Below the pieces are notes generated by a model. The model did no database searches and was not told the DNA's origin. It worked only from the letters and a program-made list of their open reading frames with translations. A stretch of 64,000 nucleotides of DNA from Rhynchopus sp. YZ270_cl-10. Taxonomy: Eukaryota > Euglenozoa > Diplonemea > Diplonemida > Diplonemidae. A program made the translations under genes and the position numbers. Numbering within the stretch: the stretch's first letter is position 1; the number at the start of each line of letters is the position of its first letter. The stretch is taken from the NCBI GenBank assembly GCA_964035575.1, contig OZ037856.1, forward strand, positions 1,240,001-1,304,000. Reading direction: 5' to 3'. Positions 21,801 to 31,054 of the stretch are shown in pieces.

Positions 21801-23142
21801 TATGGGCATCGTGGTATCGTTGATCTCAATCTGCTTGACGATTCCGTGGTTCTCTATTGTAGCAGTTGCCGTGTGTCTGATGGTAGGAGTGATCCGGTCG
21901 CGCGACAAGTCGACGATGGCACTGCGGAGGTACGCCAACGTGACGAAGAGCCCTGTGTCGAACATCTTTGCGGAGAACCTGCGTGGGCTGTCTGTCATCC
22001 GTGCCTTTGGGAAGCAGGACAGCGTGCACGCAGACCAGGTGGTGGCGCTCGACGTGAACCACGCGATGTACCTCGCAGAGCGCTACTCCTTTGAGTGGGT
22101 GCGTCTGCGTATCACGCTGCTCGCAGCCGTCCTCATGGGTGCCATCCTGCTGCTCATGATCCCCTCACGCAACAGCCTCTCAGCCTCGTCGCTGGGCCTC
22201 GTCGTCACCCAAGGTGTCCTTGTCGTCCTCTCCGTGTCCATGACCTTCCTCATGTACCAACGCCTCGAACTCGCCATGAACTCCACAGAGCGTGTGATTG
22301 AGTACTGCAACCTTACGCCTGAGGAGAGCCCCGAAGCCCTCGCTGCGGCCACGAAACCCCCAAGCGAGAACTGGATGCCGCCTGCAGGCAAGCTTGAGAT
22401 TGCGAACATGTCTGTGCGCTACAGAGAGGGCCTCCCGCTTGCGGTGCGCGACGTGAACCTGACTGTGGAGGCAGGACACAAGGTTGGTATTGTGGGACGG
22501 ACGGGCAGCGGGAAGAGCACTCTGCTGAAGACGCTGTTCCGCCTGATGCTGCCCGACGCTGGGTGCAAGGTGCACATCGACGGCGTCGACGTGTCGCAGT
22601 TTGGCCTTGAGGACCTGCGCAGGCTGTTTGCGATCATCCCACAGGAGCCTGTTCTGCTGACGGGCACCATCAGGCGCAACATCGACCCCTTCAACGATGC
22701 GAAGGACGACGCTATTATGGACGCACTGCAGAAGTGCCATCTGATGGAGCACCTGCAGGAGCGCGCTGGAGAGGGGAAGAACGTGCTGGAGCTCAAGGTG
22801 ACGGACGATGCACTCTCGCTTGGGCAACGCCAGATGCTGTGTCTTGCGCGTGCGCTGGTGCTGAAGCGTCGCTTCCTGCTTCTGGACGAGGCGACGGCCT
22901 CTGTGGATGTGTACACGGACAAGCTCATCCAGGAGACACTGCGGTCTGCGTTTGCGGACTGCACAGTGCTGACAATTGCACACCGCCTGAACACGATTGT
23001 CGACTCGGACCGCATCCTTGTCATGGGTGCGAGCGGCGAGGACGGCATCGGCCACGTGGAGCAGTACGGCACCTTCGGCGAGCTTGTTGCAGACACAGAG
23101 GGGTCCTTCTACACGCTTGCCAAGCAGGCCAATGTCATTTAA
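18808..23142 (+). CDS. ABCC/MRP-type full ABC transporter (intronless, 1444 aa)
   Basis: Exports organic anions or conjugates across a membrane using ATP. The order is TMD1-NBD1-TMD2-NBD2. TMD1 starts near residue 215 and no TMD0 precedes it, only a soluble N-terminus of about 200 residues. NBD1 (~560-760) has Walker A GKVGTGKST (~585), signature ISGGQKARVALARA (~680) and YLMDDVLSAVD, with Asp in place of the catalytic Glu, as usual for the degenerate first site of ABCC proteins. NBD2 (~1190-1430) has GRTGSGKST (~1230), LSLGQRQMLCLARAL (~1335) and LLLDEATASVD (~1357), with the Glu present. A charged linker joins the halves. It is the longest gene here and has no introns, unlike most neighbours. 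Confidence 0.96.
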   Translation: MVQNEPVNEVVKPSTRQIDSLLTTTIHEHRPEGYQTNLEASNAFQRAALSHIAPVMEKARRGELEMDDVDPVPSDVAAGAQTDEFYSMWREEEKRINQQTFEHTLQRVISLDKKRLLFADEGPWEEIKALTAEGNFTNHTHLQLFQEMVLARVNARYKEIAPACPRCAIHLCPLPDGMPETKGIPAAAPEHARIFDMIKEYKLILQSAQPSLGTILFKIFRFDILRGATWGLAQSLPPFLPIVLFPLLVDSLVLETDPLWYVYIYAPIVVVTIAFMAFCTAKTSIDVSFIGVRVRGLLAAVITEKTLVLSQTGWTSAGGHPKIFSLLHADLERLLQQSETLVSVLYLPTQALLALGYMGYVMSWTVVAGIVVLCVTLPLMYRIMNELVAVFIQRMMKADGRTKGMHELIENIRGVKFYGWEKAYVAEIMSFRTPECTIIESMMVVVAQLTAVAMTSPMLFHTAVLVVYALWDEESLTTERVFLSLAITQVVKVSTGQLPHLYTSMLYSQVALHRVQDFLCKEEAPPPAQSAKDARVVVTDAAFSWSRPKLQSKQNKEEATPEGATVSLTNLNVTAEKGELVLILGKVGTGKSTFLQGLLREVVESKGDVHIGGSMAYCPQTAWILSGTIRDNIEWGRRGTGRECSDEDYEASVECVALLQDLSTQFQDGDATVIGEKGINISGGQKARVALARAVYADADVYLMDDVLSAVDAHVGMHIFEHTIQGQLSGKTRILVTNQLQYAQYADKLLCVEAVEGSPSAYTLETVDMQNPRPGSTFEQLYTEHKRLTEEGAAPKDETEETKDDKEVVSSPQVIEKTAAVRASVFKQQGFMRRHELVRAEDMEEGSVKLRTYTNYMAAFGGVGYWAAMLVGLLFSLSCERFAMIWIGWYTTEGQEQSALFYNGYIIGDMPTYFWLLIYVGIVVVGIVVYFLREVVYAKGAARQSFRLYKAEVDAVVRCPVSFFDTTPVGRILTRFVNDWDSIDFMVPMFFSQLMLLVMGIVVSLISICLTIPWFSIVAVAVCLMVGVIRSRDKSTMALRRYANVTKSPVSNIFAENLRGLSVIRAFGKQDSVHADQVVALDVNHAMYLAERYSFEWVRLRITLLAAVLMGAILLLMIPSRNSLSASSLGLVVTQGVLVVLSVSMTFLMYQRLELAMNSTERVIEYCNLTPEESPEALAAATKPPSENWMPPAGKLEIANMSVRYREGLPLAVRDVNLTVEAGHKVGIVGRTGSGKSTLLKTLFRLMLPDAGCKVHIDGVDVSQFGLEDLRRLFAIIPQEPVLLTGTIRRNIDPFNDAKDDAIMDALQKCHLMEHLQERAGEGKNVLELKVTDDALSLGQRQMLCLARALVLKRRFLLLDEATASVDVYTDKLIQETLRSAFADCTVLTIAHRLNTIVDSDRILVMGASGEDGIGHVEQYGTFGELVADTEGSFYTLAKQANVI

Positions 23143-23317
23143 AACAGTCGCACGTCCACCCGACACAGCCACGGACCCTTCTTGACAAAACATTATTGCA
23201 AAACTTTTACGGACTCAGTGTTCAACACCTTCTTGTATTGCCACCCTTACCGTTTGTTGTTTATCGCATTCGACAACGTGTAAGGGATCACACTACTGCC
23301 TCCGTTTACGCTACGTG

Positions 23318-23350
23318 TGATGGTAGTGCCATGCTATGGCACTACCATCA
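23318..23350. repeat. Perfect 15-bp hairpin downstream of the ABC transporter
   Basis: TGATGGTAGTGCCAT (23318-23332) is followed by the loop GCT and then its exact reverse complement (23336-23350). It lies 176 bases after the transporter stop. Direct repeats of CTATCATCAAC follow (23358-23380). It could be a 3'-UTR RNA structure or a tiny inverted-repeat insertion; the sequence alone does not decide. Confidence 0.8.
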
Positions 23351-23994
23351 AAGAGCACTATCATCAACCTATCATCAACATTACGCATTTTTTGAGATTT
23401 TTGAGAGAGAGTTTTTTTTTACTATTCCTTCGCTGCAACAGCAACGAAAAACGCCGAAAGGCTCAAACTCAGTAGTAAGATCTTTCCACTAAGTGATTGT
23501 GCTGAGTTATCTGAGCCTGGGAGCGTGCATTGTTTTTTTTCTTCTTTTCTACTTGTTACTAGCCCTTGCGGCACGTGTTGTTCTGTGTGGGCTAGCCGGG
23601 TCTTGCGATCCGACTGGTGTCTATTTTACTCAGCATCAGGGCACGGGTACCATTTGGTGCTTTTGGTGAACGGGTTGACACGTTATGTGAACACCTCCCT
23701 GGCCGCTTAGGGGGCACAGACAGCACACCTTTCCCCTTTTATTTTTGCGTTTTTTTGTTTTTTTTATCCCAGAGATCTAACCTTGAATTATTAGCTGTTT
23801 TATTTTTTTCGACGATGCCAGTGGACAACTCCGCCTTTCCATTAAAGATGTTATCATGTATTTTTGTTACTCCTCCTTCCTGTCTACTAGATTATACCTC
23901 AACAATAAAAAAAAAAAAACGTTTTTTTGCTCTCAAGTGGCATTCGCTAGTTACTGGAAGACCAAGGCGGTGTTATGTCTCATGACGCTGTCTT

Positions 23995-24023
23995 GATGTG
24001 TGCGCACAAAGAGCGCATTCATC
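23995..24023 (+). repeat. Dispersed hairpin, TTCATC class, copy a
   Basis: GATG-TG-TGCGC pairs with GCGCA-TT-CATC around the loop ACAAAGA: 5 bp, a 2x2 internal loop, then 4 bp. Same architecture as the copies at 24575 and 24837, with different stem bases. Confidence 0.7.
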
Positions 24024-24057
24024 TGCCAAGTGTGTTTGTGTATTTTTTTTTCTTCAA

Positions 24058-24088
24058 GGTGACCAAGCACGAGAAGCTTAGGTTCATC
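24058..24088 (+). repeat. Dispersed hairpin, TTCATC class, copy b
   Basis: GGTGACCAAGC pairs with GCTTAGGTTCATC around ACGAGAA, with single-base bulges. AAGC/GCTT, CC/GG and TGA/TCA are paired. The closest relatives are at 43295 and 54478. Confidence 0.7.
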
Positions 24089-24160
24089 TCATATTTTTTT
24101 TTCTTTCTTGAATCAGAGAGTACTGCTCAATTCTTCGATAAACTAAAACAGCTGTCCTTC

Positions 24161-24197
24161 AAAAAGGGTGAGCGGGAGAGGACCCGCTCATCTTTTT
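24161..24197 (+). repeat. Tandem hairpin pair, first unit
   Basis: AAAAAGGGTGAGCGGG pairs with CCCGCTCATCTTTTT around the loop AGAGGA, with one bulge. It is followed by GCTTCATT, as is the second unit. Confidence 0.75.
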
Positions 24198-24217
24198 GCT
24201 TCATTAACCATCTTTCA

Positions 24218-24253
24218 AAAAGGATGTACGGGAGAGGCCCCGTACATCCTTTT
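24218..24253 (+). repeat. Tandem hairpin pair, second unit
   Basis: AAAAGGATGTACGGG pairs perfectly (15 bp) with CCCGTACATCCTTTT around the loop AGAGGC. The loop and the GCTTCATT tail match the first unit. The mid-stem differs (GAGCG versus GTACG) with matching changes on the other arm. Confidence 0.8.
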
Positions 24254-24574
24254 GCTTCATTTATGATTTGATTGCTCTAACGGCAACTCTTTTCAACGAT
24301 TTATCATTCCACCAAAAAAAATGTATCTTGACTTATCTTTATGCAATTCCCCCCTGCACAGGACACATATTTTGTACCGTGCCTGCATCCACCACGAGAT
24401 TGAGGTGTCTGCACGTTATCAAACTCACCCCTTTTTTTTTGTGCCTACCTGTGTGGCCACAGTGTGGCCGTCCCTATTTTCTCAGGGGAGTTGATCCCCT
24501 AAGTCCCAGTTACGTTTATAAGTCTCGTGTGGTTTGCCACAGTGACGGCGTTGTTTTTTCATCTTTTTTTTTAA

Positions 24575-24603
24575 AGACGTATGCACAAAGAGGCATTTCG
24601 TCT
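24575..24603 (+). repeat. Dispersed hairpin, TTCATC class, copy e
   Basis: AGACG-T-ATGC pairs with GCAT-TT-CGTCT around ACAAAGAG. The outer stem GACG/CGTC replaces GATG/CATC of copy a, a paired change. Confidence 0.75.
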
Positions 24604-24643
24604 TATTGTTTTTTTTTTGTCTTTTTTTACGTTTAGTGAAAAC

Positions 24644-24670
24644 ACTCTGGGGTTCGATAACCCATGGAGT
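24644..24670 (+). repeat. GGGTT-loop-AACCC hairpin (partner 49105-49135)
   Basis: GGGTT and AACCC enclose CGAT, with ACTC/GAGT outside. The same structure with loop CAAT is found at 49105. In both places a GTGC...GCAC type hairpin follows within a few bases, and both are followed by CAGCTTCAC- or CAACTTCAC-like text. Confidence 0.65.
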
Positions 24671-24671
24671 C

Positions 24672-24700
24672 AGTGCCTGCGTCCTAGAGAAGTTTGCACT
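24672..24700 (+). repeat. Small hairpin, GTGC...TTTGCAC class
   Basis: AGTGC (24672-24676) pairs with GCACT (24696-24700). As in the 48146 copy, CTG follows the left arm and TTT precedes the right arm. TATCAACTTCAC follows. Confidence 0.6.
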
Positions 24701-24836
24701 ATCAACTTCACTTTTACTTGGGCTTTTCCTCGCTTCTTAGTGCGTGTGTAGCTCAGAGGAAAGCCAGATAGCCGTGATGTCTGTGGTGCCGTTTCTCTCC
24801 TTTTGGGAGTGGCTTTGTCATTACGGAGACTTTTTA

Positions 24837-24863
24837 AGATGTGTGCAAAGAGGCATTTCATCT
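24837..24863 (+). repeat. Dispersed hairpin, TTCATC class, copy f
   Basis: AGATG-TG-TGC pairs with GCA-TTT-CATCT around AAAGAG. It follows a T-run, like copies a, b and e. Confidence 0.65.
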
Positions 24864-25170
24864 ATAAGGTTATCTTTTCTTGTCTTTTTCTTGCTTTTTT
24901 CCCGTTCATACCAACCAAAGGGAACGCCCGTAAAAAGAATACTGCATTTGCTGACACAAAGCTGTCGTACAATGTAATTTTTTGTCAAAGAAAACGAGCA
25001 TCCCCAAAGCTACCAGCCGCGGGCTGAACTCACAGTTTCTCATTTGGTTTGAATTGGAGCCAACTCCAAATTGACGTTCCTTTTTAAAGTATCAAAACAG
25101 TGACCACTTTTATTTTCAAAAAAACCCCCCACACACATACCATACCAATTCTGCAGCCATTTTCATAAAA

Positions 25171-26939
25171 ATGGTGAACCCACCTGTTCCTCGTTTGCGA
25201 AGCAGTAGCAGGCCAAGGAGGAGTGTGCCGAGGTCAGGAGCAGGCTCTCAGGGGCGTGGTGGGAGTGTGCCGCCACCAGCACGGTCGGAGGCGTCGCCAC
25301 GTGCCGCTGTTAATGGTGATGCTCGGGAGCAGTTGCTGCGTGAGCAGATGGCGGAACTGGAGGCAGACTACAACGACGTGAAGAGCAGCGAGCTTGCAGC
25401 ACGCAACGAAGTGGGCGCGATGCGCCAGCAGGTCGAATCAAGAGACGAAGAGCTCCGAAAGCTGAAGCTGCACATCCTGCAGCTGAGCGACTACATCGAC
25501 ACCAGCGCACTGCACGCCGAGGAGGAGAAGCACGACCTCCGCAAGCAGATCGAGTCTGAGTCACGCTCCTACCGCTCGCGCAACCACAACATGAACCAGC
25601 TTGTAGCACAGCTGCGCCAGGACGCCTTGGACGCGAAGGTGCGCCACGACGAGCTGAAGGATGAGCACGCTGCCTCGTTGTCGGCAAAGGAGAGGATGCA
25701 CGAAGAGATCCTTCGTCTGGAGAAGGCCTACAGCGAACATGAGGTGCGTGCGAACACGGCAGAGGTGAAGTGTTCAGACATGGTGCACCAGCGTGGGCTG
25801 TGGGAGACTGCGGAGAAGAGCTGGGTGCAGCGTGTCGAGCGTGCAGAGCTGCTTGTCCTCGAGATGGAGAAGGACACCGCCACACTGTCACGCGACAACG
25901 AAGTACTGCGTGCGGAGAAGGACGGCCTGCAGCTTGTGGTGGAGGAGCAGCGCCTCGACCTACTGCAGCACCAACGCAAGGAGGGCGACGTCAGGTCTGC
26001 CCTTGCCGAGGCGTCGTCCTCTGCTGAGCTGCTCGTCACCACACGCCGTGAGAACGAAGAGCTCCTAGCCCGCGAAGCAGAACACCAATCCCTCATTAAT
26101 GAGCTCAAAATCGAAAAGCAAAAGATGATGGTTCACCTTCAAGGCGGCATCCGCGAACGCCAGGCCGTCATCGACTCGCTCACGCACGGCAATGTACGCA
26201 GTGGGAACACACAAATGCAGCTCAAGATCATTGAGGCAGAGGCTCTCAAGACTGAGCTTGCGTCTATTGTGCAGCGTTCTGAGGAGGAGCAGGCCACCAC
26301 GCAGGAGTACGTCTCCGTGTTGAAGGCGAAGGCCGACTCCTCAGAGGAGAAGTTGCATGCAGTATGCACACCTTACCCCCCACTCCCGACGGCGAACATT
26401 CCGATTAGGAATTACTCATTGGTTATTACGGGATTAGGGGCAGAAAACAGGAATTTTCCGGCCAAAATCTACGGGGGAGAAAAAGGCCTGCCTCTAATAC
26501 AATGTTTTTACCCCACCAACGTTTGTTGGACGGCTGTAATTGATTTCATACCCACCACTACCACCACCCACAGTTCAGAGAAGACAACCGCTGTCTGCGT
26601 GCAGAGCTCGAGCTCACAAAGAGCCAAATCCACGACGTCTACGCCGAAAGAGACCGGGCCACCGCACTCGCGAACGAACTCACGGAGGCGCTTGACGAGC
26701 TCACAGCCATCCGCAGCTCCCTCCAGGTCGGCCGTGACCGCCAAGAACAGTCCCTGCAAGAAAAGGTGAGGGCAGCGAGAGCCGCCACCGCTGCGGATTC
26801 ACAGTCGCCACAGTACAGACCAGCAGAGGCGTATGTTCCCTTTTCCCACTGCACAAAAAAAAGCAAAACTTTTTCCTTCTTGAAGCAAACTGCTTGTCAA
26901 AAACCACGCACACACTTCAGACTCACACCGCCCTGCTAG
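25171..26939 (+). CDS. Long coiled-coil protein (3 exons, 488 aa)
   Basis: Exon 1 is 25171-26361, exon 2 is 26574-26830 and a tiny exon 3 is 26921-26939. After a basic, Ser/Pro/Arg-rich head of ~50 residues, almost the whole protein is a heptad coiled coil rich in Glu, Arg, Leu and Gln. It has no catalytic motif. The pattern is that of centrosomal/basal-body or filament proteins, but I cannot assign a family. Intron 2 (26831-26920, GTATGT...CAG) is 90 bases long and has no stop in the reading frame. Spliced and unspliced messages therefore end at the same TAG, and the unspliced form would add 30 residues. Confidence 0.8.
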
Positions 26940-27314
26940 CATTGCGTTCCAACACCGCGATAGAGAGATAGATGACCCCCTCGATACTTTCCGGGGGGAA
27001 AAATGTACATTCCACTGGCTAGATTTCGTTAATGTGTGTTTTGTTTTTAGTTCCTAGAGCGAAAGAAAGACCTGCCCCTTCCCCCCCTCGTATTCTGCCC
27101 CCTTTTCGCTTGTATCCCTCCCGCAATATAACCTCGTCGGATCCACGACACACTCTCAGCCTTCATTAAGGTGACTGGCTCATCAATATTCTCATTTTGC
27201 GCCAAGCCGCACCCACAGGTTGCTGCTTTGTACGATAACCCATGCCGGGCACATCACATAGGCCTAACTTCATCTCTAGCACAAATCCTTTTCTTGTGTC
27301 CTACGTCCGCCGAT

Positions 27315-27334
27315 GTACGGTGAGGTGTTTGCAT
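27315..27334 (+). repeat. Small hairpin-like copy, GGTGAGGTGTTT
   Basis: Nearly the same text as 3463-3495: CCGCCGATGTACGGTGAGG, then TGTTTGCA. It lies in the short spacer upstream of the SGNH hydrolase gene. Pairing is weak in this copy (GTAC against GCAT). Confidence 0.4.
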
Positions 27335-27509
27335 TCACTTCAACTTCTCTCTTTTCCTTTCTCTCCCCTTATCCCCTTATCCCCCTTCCCCATCCATCAC
27401 CTCTCAATAGACACACACAATCTGCCTTATATGATAAAGTAACAACACAAGCGAACAGGCAGAGGAGTGTCCTCAAGACAGTCAGCGTACACACGCAGCA
27501 ACAGACAAC

Positions 27510-28904
27510 ATGCGGACAAGCTCCACGAGGACGCTGGGTGGGCGTTCTTCCATTTCCCTGAAGGTGTACGCAGCGGCGGTGGTGTCTGCGGTGGTCCTGC
27601 TCGCAGGCATGGCGCACCTGGCGTACGATGAACACCTTCCCCATGCACCTCTCCCGGTCAGTGTCATGGTTGGCACGCAGAGCACAACGCCGTTGGAGGT
27701 TGCGATCACATCTGAGCCGCTAGCCATCACCTCTGCCACAGAAGGTCCGGAGGATGCGGATGGCGCACCCTCTCTCCTCCCCATCGCTAACCCACAGCAG
27801 TGCCGCTGTCTTGTGTGCGATCATGGTAATATGACGGAATTCATTGTTGCCTCGAATCTGAATGACACAGTGAAAGGGCGGAAGGTGTCGTTGTTGGTGC
27901 ACAGAGGGACCGTTACAAACAAAAAGCGCAAGCAGCGGCCGATCTATGTCTTTGTGTGCGAGCGCCGCCCGCTGCCGGGGTACCCTCATACGATGGCACC
28001 GCCGAAGCAGATGCGACTTCCGCGGCTGACGATGTCGGTGCCAACGAAGCTGGGGTTTAATGTGATGTACCGGGTGGCCGAGCCGGCGAAGACGGCGATG
28101 AAGAAACACTGTCTCCCAACAGCGAATGTGTCTGCACTGTTCTTGGGCGACTCCCTGACCTTTGGGTTTCTTGTACAAAAGAAGTTCAACTGGCCGATGC
28201 CCTACAACTTCGACGTCGGCACCGTCGCAGCAGAATGGAACACCTCACGGCGCTCCCTCTCCTCCTACTGGCGTGTTGCACTCTGTACACTAGAGAAGTG
28301 GATGCCGTCCAAATCACGCCCAGCACCCACCGAAGGGGAATACTGGTTCAAACGCGCCTTCCCCATCGGACGCATGGGTGCCACAACAACAGACTTTGTC
28401 ACAGAGTATTTCGGCAAGCTGAAGGAACACCTCAACACCCAAGTCAACAAGGCAGGCCCGGTTTCGTTTGTCAGCATATTTCTTGGGATTAATGACATCC
28501 TAAAGCATGCGGAGAACCGTGTCAACGCGAGCGCAGAGTTTGAACAGAATATGAGGCAGATTCTTACTGAAGTGCGTGCCACATTCAAGGGCCCTATGGT
28601 GATAGGCACGGTCCCCTTCTGCACTGACCCAGGGCGTGCAAGCAGTACCTGGTTCTCGCGGAAGGTGTGGTACAACTGGGCGGTGGAGGAAGTGAACAAA
28701 GCCATCCACGTCTTGGCAGCGGAGTACCACCTTGCCGTGGCGGACTACCAAAGTGCGCTCTTCCACTGGCGGAAGAACCTGCCCATGATTGATGGAACCC
28801 ACCCAGCCTGGTGGGGGCACCGTGTCCTTGCAATGGAGCTGCTCAAGGCAATACCAGCCTCCCTAGAGATAATGCCCGGAAGGTACTGTGCATCGGGTAC
28901 CTGA
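27510..28904 (+). CDS. Membrane-anchored SGNH/GDSL hydrolase (intronless, 464 aa)
   Basis: Likely an esterase, lipase or carbohydrate O-deacylase acting outside the cytosol. The start at 27510 follows CAAC. A short basic N-terminus and one hydrophobic helix (~19-38) give a type II membrane anchor. The SGNH blocks are clear: ALFLGDSLTFGF with catalytic Ser near 215, FLGIND (~325) for the oxyanion Gly/Asn, and DGTHPAWWGH (~427-436) for the Asp-His pair. A CxC cluster (CRCLVC) lies near residue 95. The substrate cannot be told from sequence. Third-position G-rich (27990-28140) and C-rich (28190-28450) blocks alternate within the gene. Confidence 0.85.
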   Translation: MRTSSTRTLGGRSSISLKVYAAAVVSAVVLLAGMAHLAYDEHLPHAPLPVSVMVGTQSTTPLEVAITSEPLAITSATEGPEDADGAPSLLPIANPQQCRCLVCDHGNMTEFIVASNLNDTVKGRKVSLLVHRGTVTNKKRKQRPIYVFVCERRPLPGYPHTMAPPKQMRLPRLTMSVPTKLGFNVMYRVAEPAKTAMKKHCLPTANVSALFLGDSLTFGFLVQKKFNWPMPYNFDVGTVAAEWNTSRRSLSSYWRVALCTLEKWMPSKSRPAPTEGEYWFKRAFPIGRMGATTTDFVTEYFGKLKEHLNTQVNKAGPVSFVSIFLGINDILKHAENRVNASAEFEQNMRQILTEVRATFKGPMVIGTVPFCTDPGRASSTWFSRKVWYNWAVEEVNKAIHVLAAEYHLAVADYQSALFHWRKNLPMIDGTHPAWWGHRVLAMELLKAIPASLEIMPGRYCASGT

Positions 28905-29303
28905 GGGGGGAGGTTTTACATAACTTAACAACAAAGAAAAAAGCACCAAGAGGGAGGTCTTGATCTTGAGTCAAATTCTTGTGGTGGATTGGCCAAGGCA
29001 AAGGGGACCTGTATCCCGTAGTGTGCACTTAACACAAAATAAAACAAATCTTTGAGAGATTTTTGACAATGTTTTTTTGTCAAGATTAAAACAAAAAAAC
29101 GTGTTTCAAAAAGGAATTACTCACCGAGGATGATGGGAAATTCCTTGCCTGGGGACCTTTGTGCCCAGAGGACGTTTGTTTGCATTGACGATCTATCTCC
29201 TTTGATCTCTCGTGAGTGATGTTACGCTGTATCTTGCTTCTTTTGACACTTTTGGGACCACAACACCACATACGCAGGATCACACATAAGAAGATACAAC
29301 AAT
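28905..29303. other. Short intergenic stretch
   Basis: About 400 bases of AT-rich DNA between the SGNH hydrolase and the Cys-rich gene. It contains a small inverted pair around 29068-29093 (GACAA...TTGTC). No gene or conserved site is recognised. Confidence 0.5.
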
Positions 29304-31054
29304 ATGGCGATGTTAGGTGCAGCATTGACCATGATGTGTTTGCACGCAACTGCAACGGGGTCTGTGACCTGCAGCAATGTGACTGCAGACGACTGCCGCT
29401 GGTACCCAGAGACGTGCGAGGTCGCAAACACCGTCGCGCCCATTTCGTGCACCGACAGCATCTGCCTCTCGCAGACCGTGCAAAGCTGTCTGCAGGTGGG
29501 CGGTGATGTGTGTGTCCTTGCAACGAAGAACGGTGTGGAGACGTGCGTGGTCGGGCCAAATGCGAAATACTGCGCGTACAGCGAAAACCAGTGCCACTAC
29601 GCAAGCGAGTACTGCACGTTCAGCCAGCAACACTCAAGATGTCTGTTACGAGACTTCGAAGTCATCTGCGCAGCTCTCACCGGAATTGACTGTTTGGAGA
29701 ATGACAAGTGCGAGATACAAACCGACGGGATGTGTGTCCCCCTCAGCTGCGAGATGGTGGGCACGCAGGCCAACTGTGCAAGACACCACCGGTGTCAGTG
29801 GGACGCAGCGTCAGGAACCTGCCAGAGCAGGCCCACTTGTAGCGGGCAGGGCCTGAAGGTCTGCCACTACGGGAACGAAATCGATTGGGGATGCGGGTGG
29901 AAGGGTGATGTTTGCGCACACTGCAACGAAAACACAGACGAGTCATCATGCACGATGTTTGGAGGCTGTGGGTGGCAGAATGGGAAGTGCATCGCCTTTG
30001 GGGAGCGCTGCGCCGCGGTGTCGGGAGATGCGTGCTCGACTGACGAGTTGTGCACAGTACCCGAAGAGGACGGTAGTGGCAGTGGTGGCAGCGACGAGTC
30101 ACCCTCATGTGTGATGTGGGAGCACAACGTGATCGATTGCGAAAAGCTGTCACTGGGGGACATGTGCACGAACGTAATGTACTGCGAACCAAACGCAAAT
30201 AACACGAAATGCGTATGGAAGTCTCACGTGCGGACATGCCCTCTACTGGATAGCTTCGCGTGCGTGGCATGGCCGGGCTGTACACCGCAGCACAGCTCTG
30301 CAACCCCATTCCCGACATGTGCAGTGTTGAGGAATCATATGACAAGTGTGTGTCGAATACAGAGTGCACGTACCTTGTGGACATTGGGAAGTGCAAAGGG
30401 GAGCTGGGCTTCACATGCCACCAGTACGACAGCCGCAAGGCGTCCTGCAACGAACAGGCGCGGTGCTTCTATTACGACCAATACAACGTCTGTGCCGCAG
30501 TGTCCAGCTGCACGGGCATCAGCGACAGCACGCAGTGTGCGTCGGAGGCGATGCGCCGCTTTGGCCACAAATGCCAGTGGGTCAACGCCTCGCAGCCGGG
30601 AGTGGGGTACTGCGTGCCTGACGAGCCGGTGTGCGGATCGCTTCAGTTCAGTGGCGATGCGTGCGGTGGGAAGCCCTGCAGGGAGGTCATCGCACCGTAC
30701 GAGGGGGCGGTCGTGGAGCTGCCGGAGGGGATCAACAACGGCTGGACGGGCCTGCAGTTCAGAGAGGAGGAGATGTACTTCCAGCGGGACGCCAGCACGA
30801 AGAAGCTGCTATGCCAGTTATTCCCGAGCTCGTCATGCTACCCATGCAAACGGGGCTACTTCCTGAACCCGTTCGTGAAGGCGGTGTGCTCTGCGCCAGG
30901 TGGGGTGGCGACCTTCTCCGACCAGGTCTGCATCATGAAGCCCTGCAACAACGAACGCTGCCGCCCCGTCGGGTACAAACCGGCCTCCGTCGCTGCTGCC
31001 ACGCCCAGCATCGCTCTGGCCCTGGTCTCCCTGGCAACTCTCGCACTACTCTGA
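29304..31054 (+). CDS. Cys-rich surface-type protein, frame broken near 30260-30296
   Basis: The N-terminus has a signal-peptide-like stretch (ALTMMCLHATATGS). The body is about 500 residues of small Cys-rich modules, with pairs such as C..W....C spaced 10-20 residues. The end, SIALALVSLATLALL, is a hydrophobic tail fitting a GPI signal or membrane anchor. The frame from 29304 is module-like until about WPGC (30281). The continuation, from QLCNPIPDMCSVEESYD on, lies in the -1 frame and runs to TGA at 31052. No GT-AG pair restores the frame cleanly, so an indel (real or sequencing) is likely. Without it the protein would be about 583 aa. No known Cys-rich family was identified. Confidence 0.75.

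Noticed and set aside
24644-24670. A tRNA T-arm or SINE B-box (GGTTCGATAACC)
   Set aside because: The B-box spacing is off by one base, there is no acceptor or anticodon arm around it, and both this copy and the 49105 copy fold better as a simple GGGTT/AACCC hairpin.
30260-30295. A mini-intron that would repair the Cys-rich gene frame
   Set aside because: The GT...CAG choices at 30290 and 30295 both leave the wrong phase, and the donor is not GTATG-like.
30260-31054. A separate gene starting at a GTG at 30260
   Set aside because: It continues the same Cys-rich module pattern as the upstream frame and has no ATG leader; a frameshifted single gene explains it better.
29304-31054. Giardia-type variant surface protein
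   Set aside because: Only one CxxC pair of the required kind is visible and the conserved cytoplasmic tail of that family is absent.
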